64,000 nucleotides of DNA. It comes from Mycobacterium paraseoulense. GTDB lineage: Bacteria > Actinomycetota > Actinomycetes > Mycobacteriales > Mycobacteriaceae. Where the stretch lies: the NCBI RefSeq assembly GCF_010731655.1, contig NZ_AP022619.1, forward strand, positions 2,294,001-2,358,000. Direction: 5' to 3'. Under the pieces are notes generated by a model. That model made no database searches. It had not been told where the DNA came from and worked only from the letters and a program-made list of their open reading frames with translations. The stretch's first letter is position 1. Each line of letters begins with the position of its first letter. This document shows positions 48,915-58,400 of this stretch, piece by piece. Position numbers and translations under genes: made by a program.

Positions 48915-49378
48915 GCCGGGGCGATCCCCGCGCTCAATACCCGGATCGCGCTGACCAGTCCGTCGACCAGGTCGCCCCGCTGGAACGCCGACGACGCGGC
49001 GGCGACCCCCAGCGGCGCGGACGACTCGGCGCCGCGGCCGCGGACCTGGGAGCCGTACACCACCTCGATGACCTTTTGGTCGGGTGAGACGGCCAGCAAC
49101 ACGGCATTGTCCGGAGTCGGCACCTTGGCCAGGATCTCCCGGGCCCGGGCGGCGGTGTCGTTGCCCAGGTCGCCGAGGTAGACGGCGAACCGTGCCTTCG
49201 ATGACCGCGAGCCGAACTTCAGCGCGTCGTCGATGGCGACGAGGTCCTTGGTCGGGAACGGGTAATGAACCGACAGCTCACCGGGCTCGGTGACGCCGGA
49301 GATCCGTCCGCTGGTGGTGATCACCCACCCGTTGGGCAGCTCGGCGGGCTCGATCGTCGCCACATCACCACGTACCAC
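48911..49378 (-). CDS. DUF5130/TPM-like protein, candidate respiratory supercomplex factor
   Basis: 155 residues, equivalent to Rv2468c. No signal peptide; an alpha/beta TPM-like fold is suggested by [22 protein letters not shown] and [18 protein letters not shown]. As I recall, the M. smegmatis counterpart (MSMEG_4692) was seen with the III2IV2 respiratory supercomplex and named PRSAF1; that link is from memory. GTG 49378 is chosen for GGAGGT seven bases upstream, inside the end of ctaJ; the frame is open to a TTG at 49393. It is translationally close to ctaJ (14-base overlap). Confidence 0.72.
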   Translation of the reverse strand: MVRGDVATIEPAELPNGWVITTSGRISGVTEPGELSVHYPFPTKDLVAIDDALKFGSRSSKARFAVYLGDLGNDTAARAREILAKVPTPDNAVLLAVSPDQKVIEVVYGSQVRGRGAESSAPLGVAAASSAFQRGDLVDGLVSAIRVLSAGIAPA

Positions 49379-49601
49379 TGGCGCCACCTCCAACTGAGAA
49401 CTCCGGTGTGTCGTGCCCGCCGTGCGCGTGACCGACGTCTTCGTCCGTGGCCGCCCACAGGACCGGAGGGTGTGTCCACTTCTCGCCCAACTTGTAGGTC
49501 GCCGGGTGCGGTCCCTTGTGGGACCAGATCAGCACCGCCAGCACCGCCACCAGCAGCAACGGTATCCCGATGAAGTACAGGTGAATCTGCATAAGGCTCA
49601 C
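49365..49601 (-). CDS. ctaJ: Small single-helix membrane protein, candidate cytochrome oxidase subunit CtaJ
   Basis: 78 residues. One membrane helix at about 8-26 ([17 protein letters not shown]), then a soluble tail with [16 protein letters not shown] and a His-rich GHAHGGHD. The place beside the DUF5130 gene and pepN matches MSMEG_4693, reported as CtaJ, an accessory subunit of the aa3 oxidase in the mycobacterial supercomplex (from memory). GTG 49601 is chosen because TACGGT lies seven bases upstream; ATG 49592 is possible. Too small to be certain by motif alone. Confidence 0.68.
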   Translation of the reverse strand: MSLMQIHLYFIGIPLLLVAVLAVLIWSHKGPHPATYKLGEKWTHPPVLWAATDEDVGHAHGGHDTPEFSVGGGASGTW

Positions 49602-49608
49602 GACGGAA

Positions 49609-49614
49609 ACCGTA
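49609..49614 (-). promoter_or_regulatory. -10 hexamer, probable leaderless ctaJ promoter
   Basis: TACGGT on the minus strand, seven bases before GTG 49601. Confidence 0.45.
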
Positions 49615-49670
49615 TCCCACGCGCCGGTCCATCGGCACACTCGGACACGAGATGTCGAGCGATCGAGACG

Positions 49671-50318
49671 CTACGCCGCGCCTTCACCGAGGTAGCGCGC
49701 CCACGCCGGGTCGAGCTCCTTGACGGTCGACAGCAGGCGCCAGTGCTGTCCCGTCGGTGGCACGGGTGTCCGGCGCAGCACCCAGCCCAGCTCGGTGAGC
49801 AGCTTGTCGCCCTTGCGGTGGTTACACGTCGAGCAGCAGGCGACGCAGTTCTCCCAGGAATGGTCGCCCCCGCGGCTGCGGGGCACCACGTGATCGACGG
49901 TGTCGGCCTTCGCCCCGCAGTAGGCGCAGGAGAACCGGTCGCGGTGCATCAGCGCGGCCCGGGTCATCGGCACGCGGGCCCGGTAGGGAACCCGGACATA
50001 GGTCCGCAGCTGGATCACCGAGGGCACGACGATCGAGCTGGTGGCCGAGTGGATGACCGGCCCGGCCGGGTCGTGGTGGACCACGTCGGCCTTGCCGCAG
50101 ATCACCATCACGATGGCCCGCCGCATCGGCAGCGCGGTCAGCGGCTCGTAGGTGGAGTTCAGCAGCAGCACCCGCCGGCGGCTCCACAGCGATGCGCTGT
50201 CTTGGCGGTTGGGGGGATGGGTATCGACGCTATGCAGGCATGACGCGGTTGGGGGCCCGGTTAACCCTGCCGCGGCACCGGAACTGCGGTGGCTGCGGCG
50301 TCTCTTGCCCTGCGCCAT
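49671..50318 (-). CDS. HNH endonuclease family protein
   Basis: 215 residues, equivalent to Rv2469c. The C-terminal HNH zinc-finger nuclease is complete: CAYCG, DHVVPRSRGGDHSWENCVACC and STCNHRKGDK. The N-terminal third is basic and disordered (GKRRRSHRSS), followed by VLLLNSTYEPL, a segment typical of this chromosomal HNH family. ATG 50318 has GGAGG closely upstream; a longer frame to 50450 lacks support. No methylase or restriction partner is adjacent, so it is a stand-alone nuclease, probably in repair or DNA processing. Confidence 0.85.
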   Translation of the reverse strand: MAQGKRRRSHRSSGAAAGLTGPPTASCLHSVDTHPPNRQDSASLWSRRRVLLLNSTYEPLTALPMRRAIVMVICGKADVVHHDPAGPVIHSATSSIVVPSVIQLRTYVRVPYRARVPMTRAALMHRDRFSCAYCGAKADTVDHVVPRSRGGDHSWENCVACCSTCNHRKGDKLLTELGWVLRRTPVPPTGQHWRLLSTVKELDPAWARYLGEGAA

Positions 50319-50451
50319 AGATCCTCCGCCGATAGTCCACCACGATTCGTCGCCAATCGCACCCCTATTGCAGGTGAACGGCATGTCGTCCGGGTGAACA
50401 GCGGGACGGCGGGCGGCCCGGCTCGGCCCGACGCCGTCGCGATGGACCACA

Positions 50452-50856
50452 ATGGAGGCGATGGATTCCGAGCCCCAGTCCTTCTATGACGCCGTCGGCG
50501 GCGCCGAAACCTTCCACGCGATTGTGTCTCGCTTCTATGCCGAGGTCGCCGAGGACGAGATCCTGCGCCGGCTGTACCCCGAGGACGACCTGGCGGGCGC
50601 CGAGGAACGGTTGCGCATGTTCCTCGAGCAATACTGGGGCGGCCCGCGCACCTACTCCGACCGCCGAGGTCACCCCCGGTTGCGGATGCGGCACGTCCCG
50701 TTCCGGATCACTCCGATCGAGCGCGACGCCTGGCTGCGCTGCATGCACACCGCCGTCGCCTCGATCGACTCGGAGACCCTCGACGACGAGCACCGACGCC
50801 AGCTGCTCGATTACCTTGAGATGGCCGCCCACTCACTTGTCAACTCGCCCTTCTGA
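50452..50856 (+). CDS. glbO: Truncated hemoglobin O
   Basis: 134 residues (131 from the in-frame ATG at 50461). Group II trHb: SFYDAVGG start, [23 protein letters not shown] with the CD tyrosine in GGPRTYS, proximal His in RLRMRHVPF, and TrpG8 in RDAWLRCMH. In M. tuberculosis it binds oxygen and ligands and supports respiration under low oxygen. Equivalent to Rv2470. It precedes aglA by 21 bases and is divergent from the HNH gene. Confidence 0.95.
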   Translation: MEAMDSEPQSFYDAVGGAETFHAIVSRFYAEVAEDEILRRLYPEDDLAGAEERLRMFLEQYWGGPRTYSDRRGHPRLRMRHVPFRITPIERDAWLRCMHTAVASIDSETLDDEHRRQLLDYLEMAAHSLVNSPF

Positions 50857-50877
50857 TACCCAACCGAACGGAGCAGG

Positions 50878-52443
50878 ATGAGCCCCGGAACATGGTGGTC
50901 GAACGCGGTCTTCTATCAGGTCTATCCCCGGTCGTTCGCCGACAGCGACAGCGACGGGGTTGGCGACATCGATGGGTTACTGGCCCACCTGGATCACCTC
51001 GAACGGCTCGGGGTGGACGCGATCTGGCTCAACCCCGTGACCGTCTCGCCGATGGTCGACCACGGCTACGACGTCGCCGACCCGCGCGACATCGACCCGC
51101 TGTTCGGTGGGATGGCGGCCATTGAGCGGCTGATCCCGGCGGCGCACGAGCGGGGCATCAAGATCACCATGGACGTGGTGCCCAACCACACCAGCTCGGC
51201 GCACCCATGGTTCCAGGCCGCGCTGGCCGCCGGGCCGGGCACCGAGGCGCGGGACCGCTACTACTTTCGCGACGGCCGGGGTCCCGCCGGGGAGCTGCCC
51301 CCGAACAACTGGACGTCGGTGTTCGGGGGGTCCGCGTGGACACGGGTGGTGGAGCCGGACGGCAATCCGGGCCAGTACTACCTGCACCTTTTCGACGCCG
51401 AGCAGCCGGACCTGAACTGGGAGCACCCGGACGTCTTCGACGATTTCGAGAAGACCCTGCGGTTCTGGCTCGAGCGCGGCGTGGACGGCTTCCGCATCGA
51501 CGTGGCGCACGGGATGGCGAAGCCGTCCGACCTGCCCGACGCGAAGGACGACGTCAAGGTGTTGAGTCACAGCGACGACGACCCGCGCTTCAACCACCCG
51601 AGCGTCCACGAGATCCACCGCGGGATCCGCAAGATCGTCGACGACTATCCCGACGCGGTGACCATCGGCGAGGTGTGGGTGCTGGACAACCTTTTGTGGG
51701 CCGAGTACCTGCGGCCCGACGAACTGCACCTCGGCTTCAACTTCCGGCTGACCAAGATCCACTTCGACGCGAGCGAGATCCACCACGCGATCCAGAATTC
51801 GATGGAGGCCATCGCGATCGAGAACGCCATCCCGACCTGGACGCTGTCCAACCACGACGTGGGCCGCGAGGTCACCCGTTATGGGGGCGGCGAGATCGGG
51901 CTGCGCCGGGCGAAGGCCATGGCGATGGTGATGCTCGCCCTGCCGGGCGCGGTGTTCATCTACAACGGCGAGGAGCTGGGGTTGCCGGACGTCGAGCTGC
52001 CCGACGAGGCGCTGCAGGACCCGACGTGGGAACGCTCCGGGCACACCGAGCGCGGCCGCGACAAGTGCCGGGTCCCGATCCCGTGGTCGGGCGACGCTCC
52101 CCCGTTCGGGTTTTCCAGCTCGCCCGACACCTGGTTACCGATGCCGCAGGATTGGGCGGCGTTGACCGTCGAGCGGCAGATCGCCGACCCGGAATCGACC
52201 TTTTCGTTCTTCCAGCGCGTCATCAAATTGCGTAAGGAGCGCACCGAATTCGAGGGTGACGAGATCGATTGGTTGGACGCTCCGCGCGATGCGCTGATCT
52301 TCCGGCGCCGCGGCGGCGGGGCGGTGTGCGCGGTGAACGCGGGCCGCCGACCGATCCCGCTGCCGCCGGGAGACCTCATCGTGGCCAGCGCCCCGCTGGT
52401 CGACGGCGAACTCCCGCCGGACGCCGCGGCCTGGCTCGCCTGA
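50878..52443 (+). CDS. aglA: Alpha-glucosidase (GH13)
   Basis: 521 residues. The start WWSNAVFYQVYPRSFADS and the four GH13 regions are present: DVVPNH, GFRIDVAHG (nucleophile Asp), IGEVW (acid Glu) and LSNHD. It hydrolyses alpha-1,4 or alpha-1,6 glucosides such as maltose, isomaltose or glycogen fragments. No signal peptide, so cytosolic. Equivalent to Rv2471. It follows glbO closely and is probably on the same transcript. Confidence 0.92.
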   Translation: MSPGTWWSNAVFYQVYPRSFADSDSDGVGDIDGLLAHLDHLERLGVDAIWLNPVTVSPMVDHGYDVADPRDIDPLFGGMAAIERLIPAAHERGIKITMDVVPNHTSSAHPWFQAALAAGPGTEARDRYYFRDGRGPAGELPPNNWTSVFGGSAWTRVVEPDGNPGQYYLHLFDAEQPDLNWEHPDVFDDFEKTLRFWLERGVDGFRIDVAHGMAKPSDLPDAKDDVKVLSHSDDDPRFNHPSVHEIHRGIRKIVDDYPDAVTIGEVWVLDNLLWAEYLRPDELHLGFNFRLTKIHFDASEIHHAIQNSMEAIAIENAIPTWTLSNHDVGREVTRYGGGEIGLRRAKAMAMVMLALPGAVFIYNGEELGLPDVELPDEALQDPTWERSGHTERGRDKCRVPIPWSGDAPPFGFSSSPDTWLPMPQDWAALTVERQIADPESTFSFFQRVIKLRKERTEFEGDEIDWLDAPRDALIFRRRGGGAVCAVNAGRRPIPLPPGDLIVASAPLVDGELPPDAAAWLA

Positions 52444-52621
52444 ACGGCAGACCCAAAGCCGCGGCGGTGCAGCCGCTTTCGGATGGCGATCGGCCGATCG
52501 TCGGGGTGGCGCCGCGGCATAGATACCCTGCGGGGGTACTGTCGTGTCATGGCCGAGATCGAAACCGCGATTCCGGGTCGGAAGCAGACGCCGTCCGGCC
52601 CCAGCGGCGAAAGGCGGGTTG

Positions 52622-53254
52622 GTGGATAACACCGTGCGATGGTTGGTGACGGCGCTCTTCGCCGTCAGCTTCGCATCCTACGCGTATTTCCTTGTCGCCC
52701 AACGACGCTGCTGGACCGGTGTCGTGAGCCAGCTGCTGCACTTGGCGATGTCGGCGGTGATGATCTCGATGGCCTGGGGGGTGGGCATGAGCCTGCCGAC
52801 CATCGTCGCGGCAACATGCTTTTTGCTCGGTGGCGCCTGGTTCGTCGGCATCGCCGGCCGTGCGCCCTGGGCCGCCGACGGCAGGCTCACCAACTACTAC
52901 TACGCCCTGATGATGGTGGCGATGGCCTGGATGTACGGGGCCATGAACGGCAGCTGGCCGGGGCACCCGGAGCACACCGGCATGGACGGGATGAACATGC
53001 CCGCACCCAGCGCCGCGTCGGGGGTGCAGCACGCCGCACACCGCCTGCCGCAGGCCGCGGCGAACTGGGTCAGCATAGTGAACTGGGCCGCGGCCCTTGG
53101 GTTCGGCGCGGTGGCGATTTTATGGGCGTACCGCTGGTTAGCGCAGCACTGGACGAGGCTGATGCCGCGCACCGTTCGACTCACGTACGCGCAAATCGTG
53201 ACTCAGGCGGTCACCGCCGCCGGCACGGCGCTGATGTTCGCCGACATCGTGTGA
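52622..53254 (+). CDS. DUF5134-type membrane protein with Met/His-rich loop
   Basis: 210 residues with about six helices (near 7-24, 30-46, 50-69, 80-98, 137-157, 180-205). Between helices four and five is a loop HPEHTGMDGMNMPAPS rich in His and Met, which could bind copper. GTG 52622 follows AAAGG by a good spacing; the frame is open from 52544. It lies in the position of Rv2472. Copper handling is a suggestion from composition; a CopD/CtaG gene occurs 10 kb away. Confidence 0.7.
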   Translation: MDNTVRWLVTALFAVSFASYAYFLVAQRRCWTGVVSQLLHLAMSAVMISMAWGVGMSLPTIVAATCFLLGGAWFVGIAGRAPWAADGRLTNYYYALMMVAMAWMYGAMNGSWPGHPEHTGMDGMNMPAPSAASGVQHAAHRLPQAAANWVSIVNWAAALGFGAVAILWAYRWLAQHWTRLMPRTVRLTYAQIVTQAVTAAGTALMFADIV

Positions 53255-53281
53255 TCCGAGTCGCTGATCTATACCTAGTAC

Positions 53282-54316
53282 ATGGCGACCTACGCGTGGA
53301 CAGTGATCGGAGCCGGGCCCGCGGGAATTGCCGCGGTGGGAAGGCTGCTCGATCGGGGCATACCGCCCGACAAGATCGCCTGGGTGGATCCCGCCTTCGC
53401 CGCGGGAGACCTGGGCGGCAAGTGGAGGTCGGTGTCCAGCAACACCATCGCCGGCACGTTTATGAGTTATTTGAACGGCTCTGCATCCTTTCGGTTCTCA
53501 CAAGCACCGCCGTCGCCGCTGGCCGAAGTCGACCCGGAGGAGACCTGCGCCCTTGCCCTGGTCGCCGAACCGCTGGTGTGGGTGACCGCGCGGCTGCGCG
53601 AGCGGGTGCACGTGTTCGAGACGACGGCCACCACCCTGACCTTGCGGCGACGGCAGTGGTGGGTCGAAACGTTGGACCCGGATCTGGCCTCGGACAACGT
53701 GATTCTCGCCGTCGGCGCGGTGCCCAGGAGGCTCGACTACCCTCTCGACGAGATTCCGGTCGAGGTCGCCCTCGATGCCGACAAACTCGCCGAGTTGCCG
53801 CTGGAAGGCGCGACGGTTGCCGTCTTCGGCTCATCGCACTCGTCGATGATCGTGCTGCCGCACCTGCTGCGGCTTCCGGTCGGCAAGGTGATCAACTTCT
53901 ACCGCAGCCCACTCAAATACGCCGTCTATCTGGATGATTGGATCCTGTTCGACGACACCGGCCTCAAGGGGCGCGCCGCCGAGTGGGCCCGCGAGAACAT
54001 CGACGGGGTGCATCCCGAGCGGTTGGAGAGGTGCTTGGTTTCGAGCCCGCAATTCGAAGAGAAGGTCGCCGAGTGCGACCATGTCGTTTATACCGTCGGC
54101 TTCGAGGCGCGGAAGCTGCCCGAGACGCCGCAATGGGGCCCGCTGCAATACAACCGGATGAACGGAATCCTTGCCCCCGGCCTGTTCGGGCTGGGCATCG
54201 CGTTTCCCGAGTACGCCGAAGACCCCTACGGCTACGGGCAATACCGGGTGGGCCTCAAGAAGTTCATGGATTACCTCGACGCGGTCCTTCCACTGTGGAT
54301 GGTCTACGGGACGTGA
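53282..54316 (+). CDS. FAD/NAD(P)-binding oxidoreductase
   Basis: 344 residues. The N-terminal dinucleotide fold VIGAGPAGIAAVGRLL binds FAD. A second nucleotide site is seen as VAVFGSSHSSMIVLPHLL, and the flavin-closing segment near the end is NGILAPGLFGLGIAFPE. The layout is that of a pyridine-nucleotide-disulfide or lysine/ornithine-monooxygenase-like protein, without the CxxxxC redox pair. TATACC, six bases before ATG, deviates from the leaderless -10 by one base. I do not recall an equivalent at this place in M. tuberculosis. Substrate unknown. Confidence 0.75.
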   Translation: MATYAWTVIGAGPAGIAAVGRLLDRGIPPDKIAWVDPAFAAGDLGGKWRSVSSNTIAGTFMSYLNGSASFRFSQAPPSPLAEVDPEETCALALVAEPLVWVTARLRERVHVFETTATTLTLRRRQWWVETLDPDLASDNVILAVGAVPRRLDYPLDEIPVEVALDADKLAELPLEGATVAVFGSSHSSMIVLPHLLRLPVGKVINFYRSPLKYAVYLDDWILFDDTGLKGRAAEWARENIDGVHPERLERCLVSSPQFEEKVAECDHVVYTVGFEARKLPETPQWGPLQYNRMNGILAPGLFGLGIAFPEYAEDPYGYGQYRVGLKKFMDYLDAVLPLWMVYGT

Positions 54317-54373
54317 CGACAACCGTGTCCGACATCGCAGATTTCAGAATCCGGGCGCGCGGCGGTCGACGCG

Positions 54374-55045
54374 TCATCGCAGCAGCAGCGCCGGGTCGCC
54401 GCGGCGGCGGTACACAGAGCCGAACCGGGCGTCGATGCGCAGCCAGGTCGGCAGGATTCGGACGCGGATCATTTCGTCAGCGCCGACGGCATCCGGAGAC
54501 TGCGGCAGGAAACCCATTGCCGTCAGGGCGAACACACACCGCATAGGCAGCCCCACATTGACGTCGGGTGAACTCACCTGAATGACCTCCTGGTCGAGCA
54601 GCGACACGGGCGGGCCGTGAGAACTGCCGTGCTCCTTGGCCAGTCGCGCGCCACGCTGCGCCAGGTCGAGGATCACGCGGGCGGGTATGTCCTCGAGGTG
54701 GGTGAAGCCGGTGTCCGGGGGCAACGCTCCGCGCCACGCGGAGTCCATCGCGAAGCCGGGATCGACATAACCCGAGTCGTCCATGGCGGCCAGGCCCCGC
54801 GCCAGGGCGTCCGCGCCGACCGACAGATCCTCCGGCCGCACCTCGCCACCCACCACCCGGCTGGCCAGGACGTCGAAACCCGTTGCCACCCAGGCCGTGA
54901 GCAACCCGGCCGCTCGGCTACGGAGGCGAACGACCGCGGCGTCGTCAAGACGCTGCGCGTGACCGACGAACGCGGCCAAGTCCCTGCGCTGAGCGGCCCG
55001 GTCTCGCGGCCCCAGCCAAAGCCCGCGGTCAGCTACCGAATCCAC
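54374..55045 (-). CDS. Conserved hypothetical protein (Rv2474c-like)
   Basis: 223 residues, no recognised domain. No membrane helix or signal peptide. The N-terminal half is helical and arginine-rich; the C-terminal half has a beta-rich segment VSLLDQEVIQVSSPDVNVGLPMRCVFALTA-like in character. GTG 55045 overlaps the thioesterase stop by 13 bases, so translation is probably coupled to the gdh-thioesterase unit. Position fits Rv2474c. Confidence 0.65.
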   Translation of the reverse strand: MDSVADRGLWLGPRDRAAQRRDLAAFVGHAQRLDDAAVVRLRSRAAGLLTAWVATGFDVLASRVVGGEVRPEDLSVGADALARGLAAMDDSGYVDPGFAMDSAWRGALPPDTGFTHLEDIPARVILDLAQRGARLAKEHGSSHGPPVSLLDQEVIQVSSPDVNVGLPMRCVFALTAMGFLPQSPDAVGADEMIRVRILPTWLRIDARFGSVYRRRGDPALLLR

Positions 55046-55446
55046 CGCTGCAAATACTCCCGATGGTGCGGGGAGAGCCGCACCAAGCGCTCCTCCTCGA
55101 TATGAACGGCGGCCAGCTGCGACTCGGCGACGACCGCGGGCTTAGACTCGGGATCGGCGCCGACCGAGCGCACTTCGTAGCCCAGCGTGAAGTCCACCGC
55201 CCGCAGTCGCTTGGTCCACATCGTCACCTGCAGCGGCGAATCGACCAGCCGCAGTTGACCTTTGTAGGTCACCTTGACTTCGGCGATCAGCAACCCGATG
55301 GTCAAGATGTCGACCTCGAACGCTTCGCGCAGGAACTGGACTCGGGCCTCCTCGAGGATCGTGACCATCGTCGCGTGGTTGACGTGCTGATACATGTCGA
55401 TGTCCGACCAGCGCACCGGTACGGGGGCCACGAAGCCGACGCTCAA
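55033..55446 (-). CDS. Hotdog-fold acyl-CoA thioesterase
   Basis: 137 residues, 4-hydroxybenzoyl-CoA-thioesterase type. [24 protein letters not shown] is the hotdog active-site region (Asp in SDID, HVNH). It probably hydrolyses acyl-CoA. Start TTG 55446 overlaps the gdh TGA as TTGA; no other start fits and the frame upstream is the gdh shadow. Equivalent to Rv2475c. Coupled to gdh by overlap, though a metabolic link is not evident. Confidence 0.82.
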   Translation of the reverse strand: MSVGFVAPVPVRWSDIDMYQHVNHATMVTILEEARVQFLREAFEVDILTIGLLIAEVKVTYKGQLRLVDSPLQVTMWTKRLRAVDFTLGYEVRSVGADPESKPAVVAESQLAAVHIEEERLVRLSPHHREYLQRWIR

Positions 55447-58400
55447 CTCGACGATCCTCTTCCGCTGGTGCGGGTCATGCGCCGGATCTGACGCGCGGCC
55501 ACCGATAGCGTCGCAAGATCCTTCTCCCCGCATTCCTGAATTTCGATGAGGGTGCGGCGGGCCCGCTCCACCCTGGACGCGGACAGGTGTTCCCATTCGG
55601 CGATCTTCTCCTCGCCGCTTTCGTCCGGCTCTCCCACGGCGAGCACATCGAAGCACAACGATCGCACCGAAGCGTAGATGTCGTCGCGAATCGCCAAGCG
55701 CGCCAGAGAATGCCATCGATCGTTGCGAGGCAGTTCGGAGACCGCCGTCAACAGGCTGTCGGTGCCCAGCCGATCCATCAGGGCGAAGTACGTGTCCGCG
55801 ACCTCGGCGGGGGCGATGTCGTTGATGTCGCCGATGTCGATGATGTCCAGCAGGCTGAAGCGGTACAGGCCGGCGGCGATCGTGTACGCCAGGTCCTCGG
55901 GGGTTCCCTGCGACGCAAACTCGGCGGCTTCCTTTTCGACGATCGCCTTGTCGTCGCCGCGCAGCCACTCCGACATGCGGGGGGTCAGGTCTTTGACCTT
56001 CGCGGCGAACCGGTTGATCTCGGCGCCGACGGCCAGCGGCTGTGGACGGTAGTTGAGCAGCCAGCGGCCGGCGCGATCGATCAACCGCCGGGTATCCAGC
56101 GTGAGCCGATCCGACAGGGCCACCGGCAGATTGGCCGCGCGGATCCGCCGCCAGATTTCGCCGACGCCGAAGATCGCGTCGGTGGCGACGTAGGTCCGCA
56201 CCGCGTCGACCGGGCCGACACCGACGTCTTCGGTGATCCGGAACGCGTAGCTGATGCCGGCGGTGTCGACCAGGTCGTTGATCAGCATGGTGGTGACGAT
56301 CTCGCGGCGCAGCTGATGCGTACGGATCTCGCTACCGAATCGTTCCCGCAACGGCGTCGGGAAGTACTGCGGCAACCGGGATGCGAACACGTCCTGCTCG
56401 GTCAGTTCGGTGTTCAGCATCTCCTCTTTGAGCCCGAGTTTGACGTGCGCCATCAGGGTGCACAGCTCGGGCGAGGTGAGACCGATGCCGGCCTCACACC
56501 TCCGGTCGATTTCCTTCTCCGAGGGCAAAGCTTCCAATTCGCGGTTGAGCCCCCGCTCGTCGACCAGATACTGAATCTGCCTGCCGTGCACCGGCAGCAG
56601 GCTCGCCGCGTTGGCGCGGCTGGTGCCGATCAAGTCGTTCTGGTCCTCGTTGTCGGTGAGCACCAGCGTTGCGACCTCGTCGGTCATCGACTCGAGCAGC
56701 TCCTTGCGCTCTTGACGATCGACCCTGCCCGCGGTGACCAGCGAGTCGATCAGGATCTTGATGTTGACCTCGTGGTCCGAGCAGTCCACGCCGGCGGAGT
56801 TGTCCATCGCGTCGGTGTTGATGCGCCCGCCCGACAGGTCGAACTCGACCCGCCCCAGGGCGGTCACCCCCAGGTTGCCGCCCTCGCCGATCACCTTGGC
56901 GCGCACCTGACTTGCGTTGACCCGCACCGGGTCGTTGGCGCGATCGCCGACGTCGGAGTCGGACTCGGATTCGGCCTTGATGTAGGTGCCGATGCCGCCG
57001 TTGAACAGCAGATCGACCGGCGCCTGCAGGATCGCCTTGATCAGATTCGGTGGGGTCATCTCGGTGATCTCGCCGTCGATGCCCAACGCCTCGCGCACCT
57101 GCGGGCTGACGGGGATGGATTTGTGCTCGCGGCTGTACACCCCGCCGCCCTCGCTGATCAACGACTTGTCGTAGTCGTCCCAGCTGGAGCGCGGCAGGTC
57201 GAACATGCGTCGGCGTTCCTCCCACGAGGCCGCGGTGTCGGGGGCGGGGTCGAGGAAGACATGCCGGTGATCGAAGGCGGCGATCAACCTGATGTGTTTG
57301 GACAGCAGCATGCCATTGCCGAACACGTCGCCGCTCATGTCGCCGATGCCGACCACCGTGAAGTCGTCGGCCTGGGTGTCGACGCCCATCTCCCGGAAGT
57401 GTCGTTTGACGGCCTCCCACGCGCCCCTGGCGGTGATGCCCATGGCCTTGTGGTCGTAGCCGACCGATCCGCCCGACGCGAACGCGTCGCCCAACCAGAA
57501 TCCGTAGGACTTGGCGACGTCGTTGGCGATGTCGGAGAAGGTGGCGGTGCCCTTGTCCGCGGCCACCACCAGGTAGGCGTCGTCGCCGTCGCGCCGGATC
57601 ACCTCGGGTGGCGGGCTGACCTTTTTCGTTTTGTGGTCCACGTTGTCGGTGACGTCGAGCAGCCCGGAGATGAACAGCTGGTAGCAGGCGACGCCTTCGG
57701 CGCGGGTGGCCTCGCGGTCCTCCGCCGGGTCGCCGGTCGGCATCGGCGGCCGCTTCACGACGAAGCCCCCCTTGGCGCCGACCGGCACGATGACGGCGTT
57801 CTTGACGGCTTGCGCCTTGACCAGGCCGAGGATCTCGGTGCGGAAGTCGTCGCGCCGGTCCGACCAGCGCAGCCCGCCCCGCGCCACCGGACCGAAGCGC
57901 AGGTGCACGCCTTCCACGCGGGGCGAATAGACGAAGATCTCGTACTTGGGGCGCGGCAGCGGAAGCTCGTCGATGAGCTGAGCGTTGAGCTTGAGGGCCA
58001 GCACATTTCGTGCGCGGGCCGAGCCGTCTCGCGTGACGAAGTAGTTGGTGCGCAACGTCGCCTGGACCAGCGACGCGAACGCCCGCAGGATGCGGTCGGT
58101 GTCCAGGCTCATCAGCGCGTCGATGTCGGCGGCAACCGCGGCGGCCGCCGCCTGGGCGTCGCGGTTCGCCGACGCGCGTGACGGGCGAGGATCAAAGAGC
58201 GCCTCGAACAGGGCGACCAGCGATCGCGCGGTGGAGGGGTGCTCGCCCAGCACCGATTCGATGTAGGACTGGCTGTACGGAAAGCCCGCCTGCCGTAAAT
58301 ATTTCGCGTAAGCGCGCAGCAGCACGACTTGCTGCCAGGTCAGCCGTGCCCGCATGACCAGCTCGTTGAACCGGTCGACCTCGACGCGACCCTGCCAGAT

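Noticed and set aside
49671..50318. Restriction or anti-phage system around the HNH protein
   Set aside because: No methylase, NTPase or other defence gene is adjacent, and the gene is a conserved chromosomal one (Rv2469c position).
55587..58181. 864-codon plus-strand open frame opposite gdh
   Set aside because: Antisense shadow of the catalytic half of Gdh; no family motif and composition typical of GC-rich reverse frames.
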